Assembly: GCF_001647545.1 (NCBI RefSeq)
Contig: NZ_LSZH01000012.1
Span: forward strand, 311,245-375,244
Origin: Acinetobacter sp. SFB
GTDB lineage: Bacteria; Pseudomonadota; Gammaproteobacteria; Pseudomonadales; Moraxellaceae
DNA: 64,000 nt
Direction of reading: 5' to 3'
Part shown: piece after piece, positions 28,850 to 37,500 of the stretch
How positions within the stretch are numbered: position 1 is the first letter of the stretch
Layout of the letters: each line of letters begins with the position of its first letter
Made by a program: the position numbers and the translations under genes
The notes under the pieces: model-generated
Told to the model about the DNA's origin: nothing
Databases searched by the model: none
Seen by the model: only the letters and a program-made list of their open reading frames with translations

Positions 28850-30055
28850 ATGAAAAACGCCTATATTATCGATGCCATTCGTACTCCATTCGGTCGTTAT
28901 GCCGGTGGTCTGGCACCTGTTCGTGCCGATGACCTCGGTGCACTTCCCATCAAAGCCTTAATGGAACGCAATCCATCAGTTGACTTTGCAAAAGTGGATG
29001 ACGTGATTTATGGCTGCGCCAACCAGGCCGGTGAAGACAACCGTAATGTCGGTCGTATGTCTGCCCTTCTTGCCGGTCTGCCGTATCAGGTGCCTGCAAC
29101 CACGGTAAACCGTTTATGCGGTTCATCAATGGATGCTGTAGCGATGGCCGCACGTGCCATTAAAGCCGGTGAAGCAGAGCTAATTATTGCCGGTGGTGTA
29201 GAATCCATGTCACGCGCACCTCTGGTGATGGGTAAATCTGAAGGTGCTTATGGCCGCAGTCAGAAACTTGAAGACACCACCATGGGCTGGCGTTTTATCA
29301 ATCCGAAGCTGAAAGAAATGTATGGCGTGGAAACCATGCCGCAAACCGCGGAAAACGTGGCTGAGCAGTTCAACATCAACCGTGCCGATCAAGACCAGTT
29401 TGCGCTGGAAAGCCAAAAGCGTACCGCAGCAGCACAAGCGCGTGGTTTCTTTGATCAGGAAATGATTCCGGTCAGCATTCCACAGCGTAAAGGCGATGCA
29501 GTTGTTATTGCAAAAGATGAACATCCTCGTGCATCGACCACCCTTGAAGCGCTTACCAAGCTAAAACCGGTGGTGAAAGCCGATGGTACCGTGACTGCCG
29601 GGAATGCGTCAGGCATTAACGATGGTGCAGCAGCGCTGCTGATCGCATCCGATGATGCGGTGGCACAGTATGGCTTAAAACCACGCGCCAAGATTATTGG
29701 CGCAACCGTGGTTGGTGTTGAACCTCGCATCATGGGCTTTGGTCCTGCGCCTGCAATTAAAAAGCTCTTGGCTCAAACAGGTTTAACCCTTGAGCAGATG
29801 GATGTGATCGAACTGAATGAAGCATTTGCAGCACAGGCCCTGGCGGTGACACGTGATTTAGGTTTGGAAGACGGCTCCGAGAAAGTCAATCCGAATGGTG
29901 GCGCGATTGCGATTGGTCATCCACTCGGTGCATCTGGCGCACGTCTGATCACCACGGCACTGAATCAACTTGAAGCAACAGGTGGCAACTACGCGCTGTG
30001 TTCAATGTGTATTGGTGTCGGTCAAGGCATCGCACTCATTATTCAACGCGTTTAA
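28850..30055 (+). CDS. catF: 3-oxoadipyl-CoA thiolase
   Basis: A 401-aa thiolase that splits 3-oxoadipyl-CoA into succinyl-CoA and acetyl-CoA. The nucleophile is Cys90 ([11 protein letters not shown]), with the late motifs [19 protein letters not shown] and the second active cysteine in [10 protein letters not shown]. The segments [16 protein letters not shown] and the 401-aa length match the PcaF/CatF group. AAAAGGA precedes the ATG. This is the last ring-derived carbon step of the block. Confidence 0.93.
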   Translation: MKNAYIIDAIRTPFGRYAGGLAPVRADDLGALPIKALMERNPSVDFAKVDDVIYGCANQAGEDNRNVGRMSALLAGLPYQVPATTVNRLCGSSMDAVAMAARAIKAGEAELIIAGGVESMSRAPLVMGKSEGAYGRSQKLEDTTMGWRFINPKLKEMYGVETMPQTAENVAEQFNINRADQDQFALESQKRTAAAQARGFFDQEMIPVSIPQRKGDAVVIAKDEHPRASTTLEALTKLKPVVKADGTVTAGNASGINDGAAALLIASDDAVAQYGLKPRAKIIGATVVGVEPRIMGFGPAPAIKKLLAQTGLTLEQMDVIELNEAFAAQALAVTRDLGLEDGSEKVNPNGGAIAIGHPLGASGARLITTALNQLEATGGNYALCSMCIGVGQGIALIIQRV

Positions 30056-30065
30056 TCCTCAGTAT

Positions 30066-30120
30066 AGTCCCCCTTCTTGCATTTCGGCTTAACGCCTTGC
30101 TAGGGGGATTTAGGGGATAT
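30066..30120 (+). repeat. Hairpin between catF and catD
   Basis: ATAGTCCCCCT pairs with AGGGGGATTT across a loop of about 28 bases, and AGGGGGATTTAGGGGAT contains a near-repeat. It resembles short C/G-tract palindromic elements seen in Acinetobacter spacers. No T-run, so not a plain terminator. Confidence 0.45.
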
Positions 30121-30143
30121 GTATAATAAAGGAATAAATTTTC

Positions 30144-30920
30144 ATGCCAACTTTTAATTCAAATGGTGCTCAAATCAATTACCAAACCTTTGGTAATGTC
30201 ACTAAACCGGCGATCATCTTTTCAAATTCGCTCGGAACGAATTATGGAATGTGGCAACCTCAGATTAATCATTTTCAAAATGATTTCTTTGTGATTTGCT
30301 ATGACACACGTGGTCATGGTGCTTCTTCTGCTCCAAAAGGTCCCTATACGCTTGAGCAATTAGGTCAGGATGTCGTGAATCTGCTTGATCACTTAAATGT
30401 TGCAAAAGCTGTTTTTTGCGGTATTTCGATGGGCGGTTTAACCGGTCAATGGCTTGCCATTCACAAGGCCAAGCATTTTAACAAAGTTATTGTCTGTAAT
30501 ACTGCAGCGAAAATTGGTCAGGAACAAGCCTGGAATGAGCGTGCAGCTTTAGTTCGTGAGCAAGGTTTACAACCGATCGCTTCAACTGCAGCCGGGCGCT
30601 GGTTTACGGAAAAATTTATTCAAGACAATGCAGCAGAAGTTGAAAAGTTGCAAAATGGTCTGGCAGCTGGCAGCGCTGAAGGTTATGCAAGTTGTTGCGA
30701 AGCTTTGGCAAAAGCAGATTTACGCAAACAACTTAAAGACATTGCGGTGCCAGTATTGGTTGTAGCAGGTCAGCAAGATCCCGTGACCACAGTGGCTGAT
30801 GGCCAATTTATGGTTAATCAGATTAAAAATAGTGCTTTATTTGAAATTAATGCCTCGCATATTTCAAATATTGAATGTCCAGATGAGTTTAATCAGGCGG
30901 TCCAACAGTTTATTGCTTGA
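30144..30920 (+). CDS. catD: 3-oxoadipate enol-lactonase
   Basis: A 258-aa alpha/beta hydrolase that opens 3-oxoadipate enol-lactone. The nucleophile elbow GISMGG has Ser95; the acid is in GQQDPVT and the histidine in NASHISN. The oxyanion region FSNSLGTNYGMW and YDTRGHGASS match the PcaD/CatD family. It closes the ben/cat gene block and is followed by a strong terminator. Confidence 0.93.
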   Translation: MPTFNSNGAQINYQTFGNVTKPAIIFSNSLGTNYGMWQPQINHFQNDFFVICYDTRGHGASSAPKGPYTLEQLGQDVVNLLDHLNVAKAVFCGISMGGLTGQWLAIHKAKHFNKVIVCNTAAKIGQEQAWNERAALVREQGLQPIASTAAGRWFTEKFIQDNAAEVEKLQNGLAAGSAEGYASCCEALAKADLRKQLKDIAVPVLVVAGQQDPVTTVADGQFMVNQIKNSALFEINASHISNIECPDEFNQAVQQFIA

Positions 30921-30930
30921 TAGAAAAATA

Positions 30931-30969
30931 ACACCAAAAGCCCTCACAACTTTGTGGGGGCTTTTGTTT
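30931..30969 (+). terminator. Terminator after catD
   Basis: AAAAGCCCTCACA pairs with TGTGGGGGCTTTT (one wobble) around a four-base loop and is followed by GTTTG. It ends the catB-to-catD block. Confidence 0.88.
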
Positions 30970-31071
30970 GATAGCTGCTTAAAAGTAAAATTAAAGTGTG
31001 ATGTAAAACTTATAAAAACCTGAATAATTTATGATAAGTTTATCTAAACCAAAGACAACGAAGCGATACAA

Positions 31072-31788
31072 ATGCCAAAAATCGTGATTTTTTCCGGTGC
31101 AGGAATGAGTGCAGAAAGTGGAATTAATACCTTTCGCGACCATGATGGACTGTGGGAAAATCACAAGATTGAAGATGTCGCGACACCGCAGGCATGGCAA
31201 AGAAATCCAGAATTGGTGCAACGCTTTTATAATGCACGGCGCAACAGTGTTCTGGAAGCACAACCAAATTTAGCACATCAACTGATTGCCAAAATCCAGC
31301 ATTTTGCAGCATGTGAAGTAATTACCCAAAATATAGATGACTTGCATGAACGCGCTGGAAGCCGGCATGTTTTACATTTACATGGCAATATTCGCTTGGC
31401 CAAAAGCTCTGCCCCGGGTGCCGAGTATTCTGAGACTTTCTATCCAGTTCAAGGCTGGGAATTAAATCTGGAACGCGACAAATGTCCGCAAGGTTATCCG
31501 CTGCGTCCGCATGTGGTCTGGTTTGGCGAAGCCGTCCCTGCTTATGAACACGCCATGCAACTGGTTCAAGATGCCGATATTTTTATCGTCATTGGATCCA
31601 GTTTGGTGGTTTACCCTGTTGCCGGACTGATTCATGAAATACCTGAAACATGTGAAGCCTATTATATTGACCCTAAAGCTGATCACCTTCGTGTACCCAA
31701 GCAATATCATTTAATCCCCCAAACTGCGACTCAAGGTATGCAGATGCTATTTACCCAGCTTGAAGAACGATTTTCAAACCACAGTTAA
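31072..31788 (+). CDS. NAD-dependent deacylase, Sir2 family (class III-like)
   Basis: A 238-aa sirtuin with GAGMSAESGI and TFRDHDGLW for NAD, QNIDDLHERAG, the catalytic histidine in LHLHGN (His104), and VIGSSLVVYPVAGL near the end. It carries Tyr53 and Arg56 (FYNARR), the pair that in SIRT5 and CobB binds succinyl groups, so deacylation of acidic acyl-lysines is likely. The zinc-binding cysteines are mostly gone: only one Cys remains in KCPQGYPLRP and none where the first pair should be. It lies 151 bases after catD beyond a terminator, so it is its own unit. Confidence 0.85.
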   Translation: MPKIVIFSGAGMSAESGINTFRDHDGLWENHKIEDVATPQAWQRNPELVQRFYNARRNSVLEAQPNLAHQLIAKIQHFAACEVITQNIDDLHERAGSRHVLHLHGNIRLAKSSAPGAEYSETFYPVQGWELNLERDKCPQGYPLRPHVVWFGEAVPAYEHAMQLVQDADIFIVIGSSLVVYPVAGLIHEIPETCEAYYIDPKADHLRVPKQYHLIPQTATQGMQMLFTQLEERFSNHS

Positions 31789-31866
31789 AACAAGAAATAT
31801 TTTCTATTCATCTCACTGTGCATATTCAGACGAGATATAATTCAGCTTATTCCAACAAAATGTCAG

Positions 31867-32625
31867 ATGAAAATGTTTCAAGGGAAAAAGTTAATTTGTT
31901 TTGATTTAGATGGCACCCTGATTGATTCCGTGGGAATCTGGAATCAAGTCGATGCCGCCCTGATTCAGCAGCTATCCAATATTGAAGTGGATCTGAATAC
32001 CATTCAGCAGCAGCGGGATATCCAGCTGAAAAATTTCAGACAATCTGCTGATCCATATTTGGAATATTGTGGTTATCTTAACGAATTTTATGCTTTTGGA
32101 TTAACCAAAGCACAAGTCAAATCAAGACGTTATAGCATTTCACATTATTTTCTGGATCATGTCGTTCCACTTAAACCACAAGCCAGCCTATTGATTCAAA
32201 CGCTTAAACAACGAGAAATTAAATTAGCGATAACCACCACCACCAGTTTGTCCAATATTCAGCGTTATCAAGACAACAACACCCTCATCAATAGCAAAAT
32301 TGATTTCACGAACGATTTTTCACTGATTTTAACCCGAGAAAATGTCGAAAATATCAAGCCACATCCTGAAGTCTATTTAACCGCACTTCAGCATTTTGGC
32401 TTTAAAGCGGAAGAATGTTTAATTATTGAAGATTCACTCATTGGTGTGGAGGCAGCGAAACAAGCCGGCATTGAGGTTATCGCCATTTATGACCAACATT
32501 CGGCACATGAGTTAGAGGAAATTAAAGCTCAGGCAAATTATTTTGTACAGGATTATGCCGAGTTATTAAATTCTATTAATGGGATAGAAAAAAATGCCAT
32601 GACTGAACTAAATCACGGTATGTGA
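31867..32625 (+). CDS. HAD-superfamily hydrolase (phosphoglycolate phosphatase-like)
   Basis: A 252-aa HAD hydrolase. Motif I FDLDGTLID holds the nucleophile Asp13 and Asp15, motif II is TTTTS-like (AITTTTSL), the lysine is in IKPHPEVYLTAL, and motif IV is IEDSLIGVEAAKQAG. A helical cap follows motif I, as in subfamily IA phosphatases and beta-phosphoglucomutase. The substrate cannot be read from sequence. ATG at 31867 or 31873 could start it. It lies 78 bases after the sirtuin gene on the same strand. Confidence 0.82.
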   Translation: MKMFQGKKLICFDLDGTLIDSVGIWNQVDAALIQQLSNIEVDLNTIQQQRDIQLKNFRQSADPYLEYCGYLNEFYAFGLTKAQVKSRRYSISHYFLDHVVPLKPQASLLIQTLKQREIKLAITTTTSLSNIQRYQDNNTLINSKIDFTNDFSLILTRENVENIKPHPEVYLTALQHFGFKAEECLIIEDSLIGVEAAKQAGIEVIAIYDQHSAHELEEIKAQANYFVQDYAELLNSINGIEKNAMTELNHGM

Positions 32626-32635
32626 TTCAATTATT

Positions 32636-32791
32636 TTACTTTTTATAAAATGAGTTTGAATCTACCAGAGTTCCGCTTGTCTCATCAATCACACCGTTAT
32701 TTGCATTCACCTCAAGTAATCCATTCTTGCTGACGGAGGCAGGAATAGGATTTTCCTTTTCAGTTTTACTGGTGGCTTTGTCTTTTAACAT
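32636..32791 (-). CDS. Small hypothetical protein (51 aa)
   Basis: A 51-codon open frame starting MLKDKATSKTEKENP and ending DSNSFYKK. It is hydrophilic, with a lysine-rich start and a regular acidic second half, and codon use looks like that of real genes. There is no clear ribosome site. The same frame is open upstream of a single TAA (about 32811) for another 55 codons or so (VHSVTGPNFFTEMEEQ to LLMSKKI), which suggests the end of a formerly longer gene, or a small gene downstream of a relic. I do not recognise it. Confidence 0.35.
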   Translation of the reverse strand: MLKDKATSKTEKENPIPASVSKNGLLEVNANNGVIDETSGTLVDSNSFYKK

Positions 32792-32811
32792 GTTGTTAAT
32801 AAAATAATTTT

Positions 32812-32990
32812 ATATTTTTTTGCTCATCAAAAGTGAACTTTCAATTTTGAATTTTCTAAAGCATTTTTCAAGTGCCCTGATCATCTGGTGCTTTGGATCA
32901 ATCTGAATAATGACCTGCTCCTCCATTTCAGTAAAAAAGTTAGGCCCAGTGACTGAATGAACCGGTTGGAATAACGATCTTTAGTGAAGG
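32812..32990 (-). pseudogene. Possible relic frame upstream of the 51-aa gene
   Basis: On the minus strand a frame without ATG at its head reads LFQPVHSVTGPNFFTEMEEQ and runs through DPKHQMIRALEKCFRKF to SLLMSKKI, then a TAA; the next codons continue in frame into the 51-aa reading. The composition looks coding. The parent family is not recognised. Confidence 0.3.
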
Positions 32991-33145
32991 AGAATGCTGC
33001 GATAACAGCCATATTAGTACGCAGTAAATTATGATGACGAATATTATTTTCCAGTTCAGAGAGTAGAAATAACAAATACCATCCTCCTAGCGCACTAGAA
33101 TGATGGTGTTTGTTAGACTTACTGATATGGATTCATTGGGCCAGT

Positions 33146-34315
33146 TTAAATTAACTCAATCGCAATAGCAGTCGCTTCACCACCACCAATACATAATGCG
33201 GCAATGCCTTTCTTGCCACCGGTACGTTGCAGTGCATGAATCAAGGTCACAATAATACGTGAACCCGATGAACCCAGTGGATGACCTAGGGCACACGCAC
33301 CACCGTTCACATTGACTTTGGCTTCATCTAAATTAAAAGCATCCATGGCTGCCATGGTCACCATCGCAAAGGCTTCATTAATTTCCCAAAGATCAACCTC
33401 AGCAGCCGTCCAGCCAGTTTGCTTCAAGACTTTCTCGATTGCGCCCACCGGAGCAATACTAAATTCAGCAGGGTGCTGTGAATGGCCTGCATAGGCGATA
33501 ACTTTAGCCACAGGTTCAAGTCCACGTTCAGCTGCAATTTTTTCTGAAGTGATCACCAGTGCAGATGCACCATCGCTGATTGAACTGGCATTTGCCGCTG
33601 TAATGGTTCCATCTTTTTTAAACGCTGGACGTAAGGTCGGAATTTTATCTGCTTTGGCATTGAGTGGTTGCTCATCTTGCTCAACAATCACCTCGCCTTT
33701 ACGGCCAGATACGATTACAGGCGCAATTTCAGCCTTGAAATAACCATTATGAATTGCCGTCACTGCTTTATTTAAAGAGCTGATTGCAAAAGTATCTTGC
33801 TGCTCACGGGTATAACCTTTTTTATCGGCCATCTCTTGGGCAAGTATGCCCATGGACAAACCGGTTTCCGCATCTTCTAGACCTTCCTGAAACATGTGAT
33901 CTGTGGTTTTACCATGTCCCATACGGTAACCGGCACGTGCTTTTTCAAGTAAATATGGCGCATTGCTCATCGATTCCATACCACCGGCAACCACGATTTG
34001 TGCAGAACTGGCTTTAACTGCATCTGCAGCCTGCATCACCGCTTTCATACCCGAACCACAAATTTTATTGATGGTGGTTGCACCGGTCGAATCAGGTAAA
34101 CCTGCCTGACGCATGGCCTGACGTGCCGGACCTTGCTTTAAGCCTGCAGGCAAGACACAACCAAAAATCACTTCATCAATATCAGTTGGCTGTAAGCCTG
34201 AACGTGCAACTGCTTCTTTAATGGCCACTGCACCTAAATCGGGTGCTGTACATGCTGAAAGCGAGCCTTGAAAACCACCCATCGCTGTACGTACAGCATT
34301 CACAATAACAATCAT
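33146..34315 (-). CDS. Acetyl-CoA acetyltransferase (thiolase)
   Basis: A 389-aa thiolase with nucleophile Cys86 (NKICGSGMKAV), NGGACALGHPLGSSGSR with the active histidine, and the second cysteine in ALCIGGGEATA. Short length and the GSGMKAVMQAAD segment match biosynthetic-type acetoacetyl-CoA thiolases, which split or form acetoacetyl-CoA. It could finish acetoacetate breakdown begun by scoAB 20 kb away. GAGGA lies before ATG 34315. The acyl-CoA dehydrogenase gene lies 95 bases upstream on the same strand, so the two are probably an operon. Confidence 0.9.
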   Translation of the reverse strand: MIVIVNAVRTAMGGFQGSLSACTAPDLGAVAIKEAVARSGLQPTDIDEVIFGCVLPAGLKQGPARQAMRQAGLPDSTGATTINKICGSGMKAVMQAADAVKASSAQIVVAGGMESMSNAPYLLEKARAGYRMGHGKTTDHMFQEGLEDAETGLSMGILAQEMADKKGYTREQQDTFAISSLNKAVTAIHNGYFKAEIAPVIVSGRKGEVIVEQDEQPLNAKADKIPTLRPAFKKDGTITAANASSISDGASALVITSEKIAAERGLEPVAKVIAYAGHSQHPAEFSIAPVGAIEKVLKQTGWTAAEVDLWEINEAFAMVTMAAMDAFNLDEAKVNVNGGACALGHPLGSSGSRIIVTLIHALQRTGGKKGIAALCIGGGEATAIAIELI

Positions 34316-34410
34316 TCTTTTCCATCCTCATTTATAGATTTTGTTCACTGACATGAACAGAATACTCTGCCCATGTCATTTCCTTTTGAAGTAAAGCACT
34401 GGTCTTAGAC

Positions 34411-36192
34411 TTAAGATTGAGCCGTAAAGTAATCTTCTGGCAACTGCATCATTAAGCTTGAACCGGCTTTAATTTGGGCAATACGTGCAGTTATGCCGGG
34501 TAATACTTTCTGTGCAAAATACTGCGCCAAAATAATTTTGTTTTGATAGAACGCTTCGGTTTTAGCTTGAGCCGCTTGTGCGATTCTAGCAAACATATAA
34601 CTAAAGCTCAGCAAGCCCACTGCATGCAAGTAATCTACCGCAACACCGTTGGCAAAATCCGGCGCGCCTTTCGCCTGTCGCAAAATAAACTGGGTGATGG
34701 CTTCTACTTCATTACAAGCATTTAAAGTTGCGGCTTTAATGGCAAGTGAATCCTCTAATGTAGCGACAAATTCACGAATTTCAGTGATATATTCCGCCAT
34801 ATTTGCACCATTGTTGCGAATGGTTTTACGCCCGATTAAATCCTGAGCTTGTACGCCATTGGTGCCTTCATATATTTGTGAGATCCGCAGATCACGCACA
34901 CATTGTTCCATGCCCCATTCCCGAATATATCCATGACCACCAAACACCATTTGGGCATCCAGCACCGCATTTAATGCCGTATCGGTTAAATAGGCTTTGG
35001 CAATTGGGGTTAACAAGGCCACACGATCATTGGCTTTTTTCACCGCTTCCGCATCGCTAGAGAATTTGGTGATATCCAGTTGCTGCCCCACATACACCGC
35101 AAATGCACGCGATGCTTCATTGTTGGCACGCGCGTTAAGGAGCATACGGCGTACATCACCGTGGACCAAAATCGAATCGGCTGGCTTTTCTGGAGATTTC
35201 ACCCCGGTGGCACTGCGCCCTTGCAAACGGTCTGTGGCATATTGCGCTGCATTTTGATAGGCAAACTCAGATGCGCCCAGACCTTGAATGCCCATCGACA
35301 GGCGTTCATAGTTCATCATCACAAACATGGCCGCCAGACCTTCATTTTCCTTACCCACCAGGAAACCTTTGGCGCCATCAAAGTTCAACACACAGGTTGC
35401 AGAACCTTTAATACCCATCTTGTGTTCAATAGAACCGGCACCCATGCTATTGCGTTCGCCCAATGAACCATCTTGATTGATCAGGAATTTCGGCACGATG
35501 AATAAGGAAATACCGCGTGAACCTGCAGGTGCGTCCGGTGTTTTTGCCAAGACCAAGTGAATAATGTTTTCTGACAGATCATGCTCACCGCTGGTAATAA
35601 AAATTTTGGTTCCGGTAATATTATAAGAACCGTCATTATTGCGTTCCGCTTTGGTTTTAATAATACCTAAATCGGTTCCTGCATGCGGTTCAGTTAAACA
35701 CATGGTTCCCGACCATTCACCAGTGTAAATTTTAGGCAAATAGGTTTGCTTCTGCTCTTGAGAGGCATAGTTGTTCAAGGCCATACCTGCACCCACGGAA
35801 AGTAGCGGGTAAAGCATAAACGAGGGATTGGTTGCCCAAATCATTTCGTCAGTAAGAACAGTCAGCATTTTTGGCATGCCTTGACCGCCCCATTCTTCTT
35901 CTGTGCCCAAGCCAATCCAGCCACCTTCTGCGTATTGCTTGAATGCTTCTTTAAAACCTTGAGGCGTGGTGACTACACCATTGCTAAATTGAGCACCACC
36001 TTCTTCATCACTTGAGCGGTTTAAATCCAGAATGACATTTTTAGAAAATTTCGCCATTTCTTCTAAAATGGCATTGGCCGTTGCCATGTCAATGTGGGCT
36101 AAGTCATCATTACCCTGCCAAAAATCTTCAGCCTTAAATACGTCATTTAAAATAAAATCCATGTCTTTAAGAGGTGCGTTATAAATAGGCAT
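34411..36192 (-). CDS. Acyl-CoA dehydrogenase with C-terminal extension
   Basis: A 593-aa protein of the long acyl-CoA dehydrogenase group (FadE5/DmdC-like) that oxidises fatty acyl-CoA thioesters with FAD and passes electrons to ETF. MCLTEPHAGTDLG and FGGHGYIREWGMEQ are FAD and substrate segments, and the catalytic glutamate is in QIYEGTNGVQAQDLIGRK. About 130 residues follow, forming the helical C-terminal domain of this subfamily. AAGGAAA precedes the ATG. Downstream is a thiolase gene; upstream a 650-base gap leads to a divergent TetR gene that may regulate it. Confidence 0.9.
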   Translation of the reverse strand: MPIYNAPLKDMDFILNDVFKAEDFWQGNDDLAHIDMATANAILEEMAKFSKNVILDLNRSSDEEGGAQFSNGVVTTPQGFKEAFKQYAEGGWIGLGTEEEWGGQGMPKMLTVLTDEMIWATNPSFMLYPLLSVGAGMALNNYASQEQKQTYLPKIYTGEWSGTMCLTEPHAGTDLGIIKTKAERNNDGSYNITGTKIFITSGEHDLSENIIHLVLAKTPDAPAGSRGISLFIVPKFLINQDGSLGERNSMGAGSIEHKMGIKGSATCVLNFDGAKGFLVGKENEGLAAMFVMMNYERLSMGIQGLGASEFAYQNAAQYATDRLQGRSATGVKSPEKPADSILVHGDVRRMLLNARANNEASRAFAVYVGQQLDITKFSSDAEAVKKANDRVALLTPIAKAYLTDTALNAVLDAQMVFGGHGYIREWGMEQCVRDLRISQIYEGTNGVQAQDLIGRKTIRNNGANMAEYITEIREFVATLEDSLAIKAATLNACNEVEAITQFILRQAKGAPDFANGVAVDYLHAVGLLSFSYMFARIAQAAQAKTEAFYQNKIILAQYFAQKVLPGITARIAQIKAGSSLMMQLPEDYFTAQS

Positions 36193-36290
36193 ATTGCTTT
36201 CCTTGGGTGAAGACTTCGCATTAAACCGTGAAGTGCTTTTTTAAGTTGTAAGAACCTAAACTGAAATAAATAGCTGTATTTCAACCGCCA

Positions 36291-36304
36291 TCTATTTAAA
36301 TAGA
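36291..36304. promoter_or_regulatory. 14-bp palindrome upstream of the acyl-CoA dehydrogenase gene
   Basis: TCTATTTAAATAGA is fully self-complementary and lies 99 bases before the dehydrogenase start codon, where a TetR- or other dimeric regulator could bind. Composition is A/T-rich, so chance is a real alternative. Confidence 0.3.
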
Positions 36305-36702
36305 GTTTGGGCGTTTAAACCGGTTTTCAATTACCCTCAGGAGAAATGGAATTGAACTCAGAACCGCGTTTGAAAGATTTTCTAAAAGGATTTAAGCATC
36401 AAAATGTGTTCATCCGATGTTCACTTGAATGCTTGCGAAATAAAACCTCTTTTCTGTAATTTACTTTGACTTAAAGGATCCATCTTGAAACCTCATCTTT
36501 AAATGACCGGTTGAAATACTGTCTGATCAGAACATTATTCTGTTTGCGTTTATTCAGTAAATTCACTTTTACAGCCAAATGACAATAAAATAATTATTCT
36601 CCAATTGGAATTTTATTGTCGATTATTGACCTCGCAGGTTCTCATTTATTGACTTTTAATTTTCGCTATGCAATTGAGCGTTATAAAATTAAAAATGGGG
36701 TT

Positions 36703-36750
36703 AAATATAAATATAAATATAAATATAAATATAAATATAAATATAAATAT
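36703..36750. repeat. Hexanucleotide tandem repeat, eight copies of AAATAT
   Basis: Eight exact, uninterrupted copies of a six-base unit, flanked by ATATTTT. The tract lies about 110 bases upstream of the TetR gene. Unit number could vary by slipped-strand replication, changing spacing within the promoter region without touching a reading frame. Confidence 0.9.
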
Positions 36751-36860
36751 ATATTTTAAATCTTAATTTTACCCCTACCCGACAATGGTGGAATGGTCAT
36801 CAGGATTTTATCGGTATATGTTGAAGACGCTTTTTTTAATGTTTGCTTGGAACGATTGCC

Positions 36861-37469
36861 ATGAATACAGTACGCCAACAAAATTTTCTATTGCGTAAAG
36901 AGAAAATTTTAGCCATGGCGGAAACGCTGTTGCTGGATAACAATCAGGATATTACGCTTGGAGAATTGGCCTCTGAACTGGATATAGCTAAAGGCACCAT
37001 TTATAAGCATTTTACAAGCAAGAATCAGCTGTATTTAGAACTGATTATTTTAAATGAAAAAAGACTGTTAGAAATTTCAAAGAAATATAAAAATAATATT
37101 AAAACCTATGTTTCGCAGTACATGCTTTACAACATGTTAAATTCTAACCGGACTATTTTATTACACGTGATTGAAGACCGATTAACCAACAATGAAAGAA
37201 AATTAAAAGAATTATTTGAAGAATTATATCAGGTACGTGAAGAGCGGATTATTGAAATCAAGGACATGACCGACCAATATTTAAAATCTTTAGATAGCGC
37301 CATGTCGATTCGGGATTATTTATCTTATATCTGGACGGTAACTTATGGTGCATCATTACTTCTCAATTCAACCCATTATCAAAAGTCCATTGGTTCACGT
37401 GAACGTTTAATCAAGCTGTATATTAATCAGGCGCTGATGACACCTGATAAAATATCTTCAGTACATTAA
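36861..37469 (+). CDS. TetR/AcrR-family transcriptional regulator
   Basis: A 202-aa regulator with the helix-turn-helix DITLGELASELDIAKGTIYKHFTSK at residues about 30-54 and a helical, lysine- and glutamate-rich ligand domain. ATG 36861 is preferred over a TTG six codons earlier. It is divergent from the acyl-CoA dehydrogenase/thiolase pair, a common arrangement for a repressor of fatty-acid genes, but which genes it controls is inference. The repeat tract just upstream may affect its own expression. Confidence 0.85.
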   Translation: MNTVRQQNFLLRKEKILAMAETLLLDNNQDITLGELASELDIAKGTIYKHFTSKNQLYLELIILNEKRLLEISKKYKNNIKTYVSQYMLYNMLNSNRTILLHVIEDRLTNNERKLKELFEELYQVREERIIEIKDMTDQYLKSLDSAMSIRDYLSYIWTVTYGASLLLNSTHYQKSIGSRERLIKLYINQALMTPDKISSVH

Positions 37470-37500
37470 TCATCATCCATGATTGAGTTTCTGGTTGCTA

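Larger units (their letters stand above)
36193..36860. other. Long regulatory gap with repeats
   Basis: About 670 bases between the divergent acyl-CoA dehydrogenase and TetR genes, with no coding frame I trust. It holds a perfect 14-bp palindrome TCTATTTAAATAGA (36291-36304), about 100 bases before the dehydrogenase start, and an eight-copy hexanucleotide tract (36703-36750), about 110 bases before the TetR start. Both are candidate control sites. Confidence 0.5.

Noticed and set aside
32881..33075. A 64-codon minus-strand frame
   Set aside because: A different frame of the same strand looks more coding and continues into the 51-aa gene; this frame shows no family features or ribosome site.
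36703..36750. Repeat tract as a CRISPR array
   Set aside because: Six-base units without spacers; no cas genes in the window. It is a simple tandem repeat.
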